NCBI RefSeq assembly: GCF_004138165.1
Contig: NZ_RYFF01000005.1
Coordinates: 127,929-191,928 of the forward strand
From: Candidatus Chloroploca sp. Khr17
GTDB lineage: Bacteria > Chloroflexota > Chloroflexia > Chloroflexales > Chloroflexaceae
DNA length: 64,000 bases
Direction of reading: 5' to 3'
The notes below the pieces were generated by a model. That model was not told the DNA's origin and ran no database searches. It saw only the letters and a list, made by a program, of their open reading frames with translations. Positions 60,157-64,000 of the stretch are shown here, piece after piece (the stretch's first letter is position 1; each line of letters begins with the position of its first letter). The translations under genes and the position numbers were made by a program.

Positions 60157-62997
60157 TCACCCTTCTTCGCCGGAGGTGCGTTTGCGGGCGCGTTCTTTGG
60201 CTGCCCGCAGGCGTTCGAGGGGATCATCGTCAGGGGCCTGTTTATCAGGTACTTGATCTTCGGGTGTCTGGCTGACACCCCTGATGCGCGTGCTAGCCCG
60301 TTCTTTCGCGCTTTGGAGGCGTGCCATAGTCGGGTCGGGTGGAACCTGCTCGGCGGCAACGCGCCGGGCGTCCGCACGTTGCTGCTGTGAACGCCAGAAC
60401 TGGCCGAAGGGCAGATCACCGGGCTGCAGCATCAACCGACGGAGCGCGATGTCAAAGGGGAGCAGCATAAGGACGAGCAAGAGCAGACTCAGCCCGATTT
60501 CGCGGGCCTGGGTGATGCGCCCTGCGACGGGCAGAAACGCGTCGGCAGGCTCGCTCAGGCGCTGGCCCCCGGTCAGGGCGGCCAGTTCGTCGAGCAGGGC
60601 CGGATTTCCCTGGCCGCCACGATATTCCGATGAGTAGGGTACGACCAGGCCTGCCATCTCTTGCAGGACAATGCGATCGGCGGCAGAACCACTGATTTGG
60701 ACAAGATACGTGCCAGGGGTCGGGCTTTCGACGCGGCCCTGATAGGTCAAGGGCCCAACCTGGGGTAACGGCACGGCACGCCGTGAGCCATCGGTGCCAA
60801 TCAAGGTTGCCGTGACGTCCAGGTTTTCCTGGCCTGGCCCTGCATTCAGGCGGATCATCGTCTCGCCGCCGGCCACGAGCAGATCGGTGCTGATCTCCTG
60901 GCCGCCACGGACGGGCAAGATATCACCCACGACCTGCCCGGCGAAACGCGGAAACCCCTCCCAGGACATCCAGTCAATGGCCCATTTCCCTTTGGTATCG
61001 CTCAACCAGGCCGCGCTGCGTCCGAGGCCATACTGCCATGTTGCCAGCAGCGGCTGGGCATCATCGGTCTCTAACAAGACGCGAGCGCTATCCTTCAGGG
61101 TACTGCCATTGAACCCGTAGAGCGGAGGCAAGCCGCCGAGCCCATTGAGCACGGGGCTACTGCCGATGATCACCGGGGTAAATGGTCGTTCGACAATATA
61201 GTTGCCCACGGCGCTGATCGTCTCTTGGACGAAGATCTGCGGCACACTGGTAATATCTTCGGCGAAATAGTAACGGCCGCCGCCAGTAGTGGCGAGATTT
61301 TCGAGGAAGGTGGCCGACCCGCTCCCTGCGGCAATGGTGGTAAGGGTCATGCCCTGTTCGCGCATCCGGGCGGCGATCTCCAACTGATCACCGCCGTTGC
61401 CCCAGCCATCGGTGAGCAGCACGACGTGTTTAAGGCGGGCATCAACCTGTTGCAACATCGCTTCGGCCTGGATGAGGCCAGAACGAAGATTGGTGGCCCC
61501 ACGCGGCTCGACACCCGAGAGCGCATCGAGAATCTGGTCAAGCGTGGCGCCGGTGGTTGCGGGTAGCGTATCGAAGGCCCGACTATCAAAAGTGACAATG
61601 CCAAGAGTATCTTGCGGCCCAAGCAGGGCGGCAGCCTGTGCGACGGCTTCTTTGGCAATATCAACCTTGCGCACCCCACCAAGTTGCGAAGGGTTGCTGC
61701 TCATATCAGGGCTGCTGCAGTGGCAGGCATCCATTGACCCTGATTTATCAATCACAAAGACCATCGCGAGATCGGGGCGTTCTTCGCGATTGCGCACATC
61801 CATATAGACGGGCATGGTCTCTTCGATCGGTGTGCGACCGTAGCCGCCAACGCCAAAACTATCTCCCCCACCGATCATCATCAGGCCGCGTCCAAGGTCG
61901 CGCACATACCCTGGCAAGGCGCGCATGGCGCCCACAGGCAAGGTGCGTGCAGGGGTATTGACGAGAATAACCGCATCATAGGTGATCATTCCCGCCAAAT
62001 CCGAAGGCATCATCGCTGGCGAAAGCACTTCGGGGTCCATATTGGTTGCTTCAAGAGCGCTGACGAGCGGTTGCGCGTCGGCCTGATCTTGAGCCACAAC
62101 GAGGATCCGTGGTGGCCCCTGGACTTGAATGAGCGCAGCGGCTTCATTATTTTGGGCTCGCCCATCGCGTTCGGGCTCGATCTGTACACGGAAGCGTTGA
62201 AAGCCATTACCCGCAATCTCGACGGCAAACGTCACCTCGGTCAGACCGGGTTGCAGAGCGAGTTGTTGTTCGCTGATCGTACCACCATCGCCGATCAACC
62301 GCACCGTCGCCGGTTGCGCCACATTGCTCTCGATCGTCGCCACAACCGTTGCCACCTGGCCTTCACGCACCTGAGCCGGGGCTTCGACGCTGGCAACGAG
62401 CGCCTCGGCTTCACCGGCACCAATGGTTAAGGCAACGACTTCAATGGGCACCCCACGACTAGCCGTCAGGCGGGCCGCCTCGACGGCCCGTCCGGCATTC
62501 TCGCCTCCATCCGAGAGCAAGACGATGCGACGAGAAGCATCGGCGGGAAAGAGGGCGAGGCCGAGCTGAATGGCTTGTTCAAGATTGGTACGGGTCGCAA
62601 TTGGCACCGAACTGATGCGCCCGAGGCGTTGTTCTTCGCTAGGAGCCCGTTCGACCAGCGCATTGCCGCCAAAGACCACAATCGCCGCTCGATCATCCTC
62701 GGGCATAGCCTGCAACGCCTCTTGGATAAACGTCTCGGCCTGAGCTCGCGCCGATGCCGAGAGCGAGTCGCTGCCATCGAGCAAAAAGACGGTCGTCAGT
62801 CGATTGACTGGAAGTACCAGTTGCACCCCTGCGATCGCAAGAACGAGGGCAAGGGCGATGAGTGTGCGCACGGTCAGGCTTGACCAAAACCGCCACGGGG
62901 CCAAGCGGCGTGGGGTGAGCACGGCAATTGCCACCATCAACCCGATCAAGCCCAGCAACCAGAGCATCTCAGGATACACAAAGGAGAGACGAGGCAT
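60157..62997 (-). CDS. Membrane protein with two VWA domains (BatA/GATase-like family)
   Basis: 946 residues. Two TM helices at the N-terminus (about 8-25 and 38-60), VWA domain 1 (about 65-230) with MIDAS DGSDSLS, a beta domain (about 235-320), a glutamine amidotransferase-like Rossmann segment (about 325-420: RILVVAQD..., ALPGYVRDLGRGLMMIGGGDSFG), VWA domain 2 (about 425-620) with DKSGSMD, and a TM helix near 875-895. The last 50 residues are charged. The architecture fits the BatA/YfbK-like and Chloroflexota family of large VWA proteins of unknown role in the envelope. No MoxR ATPase is adjacent. Confidence 0.88.
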   Translation of the reverse strand: MPRLSFVYPEMLWLLGLIGLMVAIAVLTPRRLAPWRFWSSLTVRTLIALALVLAIAGVQLVLPVNRLTTVFLLDGSDSLSASARAQAETFIQEALQAMPEDDRAAIVVFGGNALVERAPSEEQRLGRISSVPIATRTNLEQAIQLGLALFPADASRRIVLLSDGGENAGRAVEAARLTASRGVPIEVVALTIGAGEAEALVASVEAPAQVREGQVATVVATIESNVAQPATVRLIGDGGTISEQQLALQPGLTEVTFAVEIAGNGFQRFRVQIEPERDGRAQNNEAAALIQVQGPPRILVVAQDQADAQPLVSALEATNMDPEVLSPAMMPSDLAGMITYDAVILVNTPARTLPVGAMRALPGYVRDLGRGLMMIGGGDSFGVGGYGRTPIEETMPVYMDVRNREERPDLAMVFVIDKSGSMDACHCSSPDMSSNPSQLGGVRKVDIAKEAVAQAAALLGPQDTLGIVTFDSRAFDTLPATTGATLDQILDALSGVEPRGATNLRSGLIQAEAMLQQVDARLKHVVLLTDGWGNGGDQLEIAARMREQGMTLTTIAAGSGSATFLENLATTGGGRYYFAEDITSVPQIFVQETISAVGNYIVERPFTPVIIGSSPVLNGLGGLPPLYGFNGSTLKDSARVLLETDDAQPLLATWQYGLGRSAAWLSDTKGKWAIDWMSWEGFPRFAGQVVGDILPVRGGQEISTDLLVAGGETMIRLNAGPGQENLDVTATLIGTDGSRRAVPLPQVGPLTYQGRVESPTPGTYLVQISGSAADRIVLQEMAGLVVPYSSEYRGGQGNPALLDELAALTGGQRLSEPADAFLPVAGRITQAREIGLSLLLLVLMLLPFDIALRRLMLQPGDLPFGQFWRSQQQRADARRVAAEQVPPDPTMARLQSAKERASTRIRGVSQTPEDQVPDKQAPDDDPLERLRAAKERARKRTSGEEG

Positions 62998-63070
62998 AGG
63001 ATCATTCTCAACTGCGGTGGCAGCCCATCGAAGGCTGGCCGCAGCGTACAGACGTGGTTATGCTAGAGGC

Positions 63071-63099
63071 ATTGTACCCCATCGGCTGATGAGGGACAA
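63071..63099 (-). promoter_or_regulatory. Promoter of the VWA gene
   Basis: On the minus strand: TTGTCC (63099-63094), 17-base spacer, TACAAT (63076-63071). The 313-base gap 62998-63310 also has a hairpin GGCAATAGCC/GGCTGTTGCC (63110-63132) of unknown role. Confidence 0.55.
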
Positions 63100-63251
63100 T
63101 GCGTATCTTGGCAATAGCCCTAGGCTGTTGCCACGTTCGCTTCGGGCGATGGGGTGTGGAGCGGCTTCGCCGCCAAAACGAACCAAAAAATGTGGTCTGG
63201 GGCGCAACGCTAATCAGCCCTGCGAAGGGGAGCCGTACCATGGCCCAAATC

Positions 63252-63279
63252 TTGCAAGGATTTGGTACAATGGTATAAA
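63252..63279 (+). promoter_or_regulatory. Promoter of the fructose-1,6-bisphosphatase gene
   Basis: TTGCAA (63252-63257), 16-base spacer, TATAAA (63274-63279) with TGG before it. Start near 63286, 25-base leader with no clear Shine-Dalgarno. Confidence 0.5.
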
Positions 63280-63310
63280 ATCCTCCCTCACCTCAACGAG
63301 ATCAACCCCT

Positions 63311-64000
63311 ATGAGCTACAGTGATCAGGAACTCAGGCTTTTGCAGTTGCTCAGTCGTCGGTTCCCTTCGATTACGGCTGCCCACAACGAGATGATCAAT
63401 CTCTACGCGATCATGGCCTTGCCGAAGGGAACCGACCACTATCTTTCGGATATTCATGGGGCGTATGATCAGTTTGACCATATGCTGCGCCATGCCTCGG
63501 GTGCGGTGAGGCGCAAGCTTGCCCAGACCTTTGAAGGTGAACTGACTGACCAGGAGCAGATCGAACTGGCGCTGCTCGTCTATTATCCTGAGCAGAAGCT
63601 TCGTGCGACGTTGCCTACGCTTGATACGCCGGCGACCTGGATTGCCGAGACGATTGTGCGTCTGGCGCGGGTTGCCCGTACGTCGGCCCAGAAATACACG
63701 CGGAGCAAAGTACGCAAACGGCTCGATCCCCAGCGTGCCTATGTGCTTGAAGAGTTGTTGAGCGAAAGTGAAGCCGCCGAGACAGCCCAGAAGGAACAGT
63801 ATTATCGGAGCATCGTGGCGACGATTGTTGAGCTAGGTGAAGGTGAGGCCTTCATTGTAACGCTGGCGGATCTGATCCGTAGCCTGGTCATTGATCGTCT
63901 CTATGTCATTGGTGATATCTACGACCGTGGTCCCGCTGCCGAGAAGGTTATGGATCGTCTGATGCATTACCACTATGTCTCGATCCAGTGGGGCAATCAC
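63311..64000 (+). CDS. fbp: Class III fructose-1,6-bisphosphatase, 3' end outside window
   Basis: 230 codons are visible, open to the window edge. The calcineurin-type metallophosphatase motifs are present: LSDIHGAYDQF near residue 46, YVIGDIYDRGP near 200-210 and WGNH at the end. Between them is the class III-specific helical segment (ETIVRLARVARTSAQKYTRSKVRKRL). This enzyme, mostly of Firmicutes type, removes phosphate from fructose 1,6-bisphosphate in gluconeogenesis. The full length would be about 640-670 residues. Confidence 0.93.
   Translation, partial: MSYSDQELRLLQLLSRRFPSITAAHNEMINLYAIMALPKGTDHYLSDIHGAYDQFDHMLRHASGAVRRKLAQTFEGELTDQEQIELALLVYYPEQKLRATLPTLDTPATWIAETIVRLARVARTSAQKYTRSKVRKRLDPQRAYVLEELLSESEAAETAQKEQYYRSIVATIVELGEGEAFIVTLADLIRSLVIDRLYVIGDIYDRGPAAEKVMDRLMHYHYVSIQWGNH

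Noticed and set aside
63240-63278. 12-codon ORF (MAQILQGFGTMV) before fbp with AAGGGGAG upstream
   Set aside because: Its body overlaps the predicted -35 and -10 boxes of fbp and no promoter lies upstream, so it is probably chance.

Overview
The window reads as a stretch of chromosome from a moderately GC-rich bacterium of the phylum Chloroflexota, most likely near Chloroflexales. This is inferred from family content rather than from a marker gene. The supporting features are a multi-GAF SpoIIE phosphatase, secreted proteins with paired C-terminal repeats of the FxETGxxxxG...FERxRxExHPEN type, a TIGR03617-like luciferase-family enzyme, an ArsA ATPase with an HSP20-like tail, a glycine-rich RRM protein, an unusually long LeuRS, and many extended -10 promoters (TGn-TATAAT). 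There is one tRNA (Glu), no rRNA and no CRISPR. The only transposon is a solitary tnpB element.

Layout. 1-6.7 kb: a DUF3048 protein (cut at the left edge) coupled to a secreted golvesin-like protein, facing a diguanylate cyclase and a peptide-type ABC substrate-binding lipoprotein. 6.9-12.4 kb: alpha/beta hydrolase, hexose-6-phosphate mutarotase, PfkB sugar kinase, a UDG-superfamily protein, an RCC1-like remnant and a site-2 protease with CBS domains. 12.6-17.5 kb: a baeRF-type protein, a small membrane protein, and leuS preceded by a previously unlisted 34-codon upstream ORF. 17.5-23.5 kb: the tnpB element, a response regulator / histidine kinase / fused DUF4212-SSS symporter operon, and tRNA-Glu run directly into an EVE-domain gene. 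23.6-32.9 kb: secreted glycoside hydrolase, YgfZ-like protein, GAF-SpoIIE phosphatase, dihydroorotase and a PPOX-type flavoprotein. 32.9-38.5 kb: a tight three-gene operon (YgjP-like metalloprotease, enoyl-CoA hydratase, S9 peptidase), a membrane protein, and a sirtuin coupled to a histidine phosphatase. 38.5-45.4 kb: ArsA-arginase-PIG-L group, Tat-type glucosaminidase-like protein, an 11-codon leader ORF with terminator upstream of a SWIM protein, GDPD, a small Cys protein and a hydrolase. 45.4-52.2 kb: M16 peptidase, hydrolase, galK, selB and a DUF4097 protein. 52.2-64 kb: NYN protein, small helical protein, RRM protein with a long 5' leader, HAS-barrel protein, LLM enzyme, aminotransferase, a sortase with its adjacent LPETS-type surface protein, a two-VWA membrane protein, and the start of a class III fructose-1,6-bisphosphatase.

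Three themes stand out. First, gene ends are repeatedly closed by long, near-perfect palindromes of unrelated sequence (arms up to 32 bp), often squeezed exactly between stop codons or reaching into them. Second, two dispersed non-coding repeat families are present: a 73-bp palindromic element (4773 and 13770) and an 86-bp element (9991 and 47805), each in two opposite-facing copies. Third, several genes have unusual 5' ends: an upstream ORF overlapping leuS, a tiny ORF plus intrinsic terminator before the SWIM gene, promoters placed so that the ATG is at or near +1, and an mRNA start formed by the 3' end of a tRNA. These are the places where undescribed regulation is most likely. No large unknown multi-gene defence or biosynthetic system is visible.
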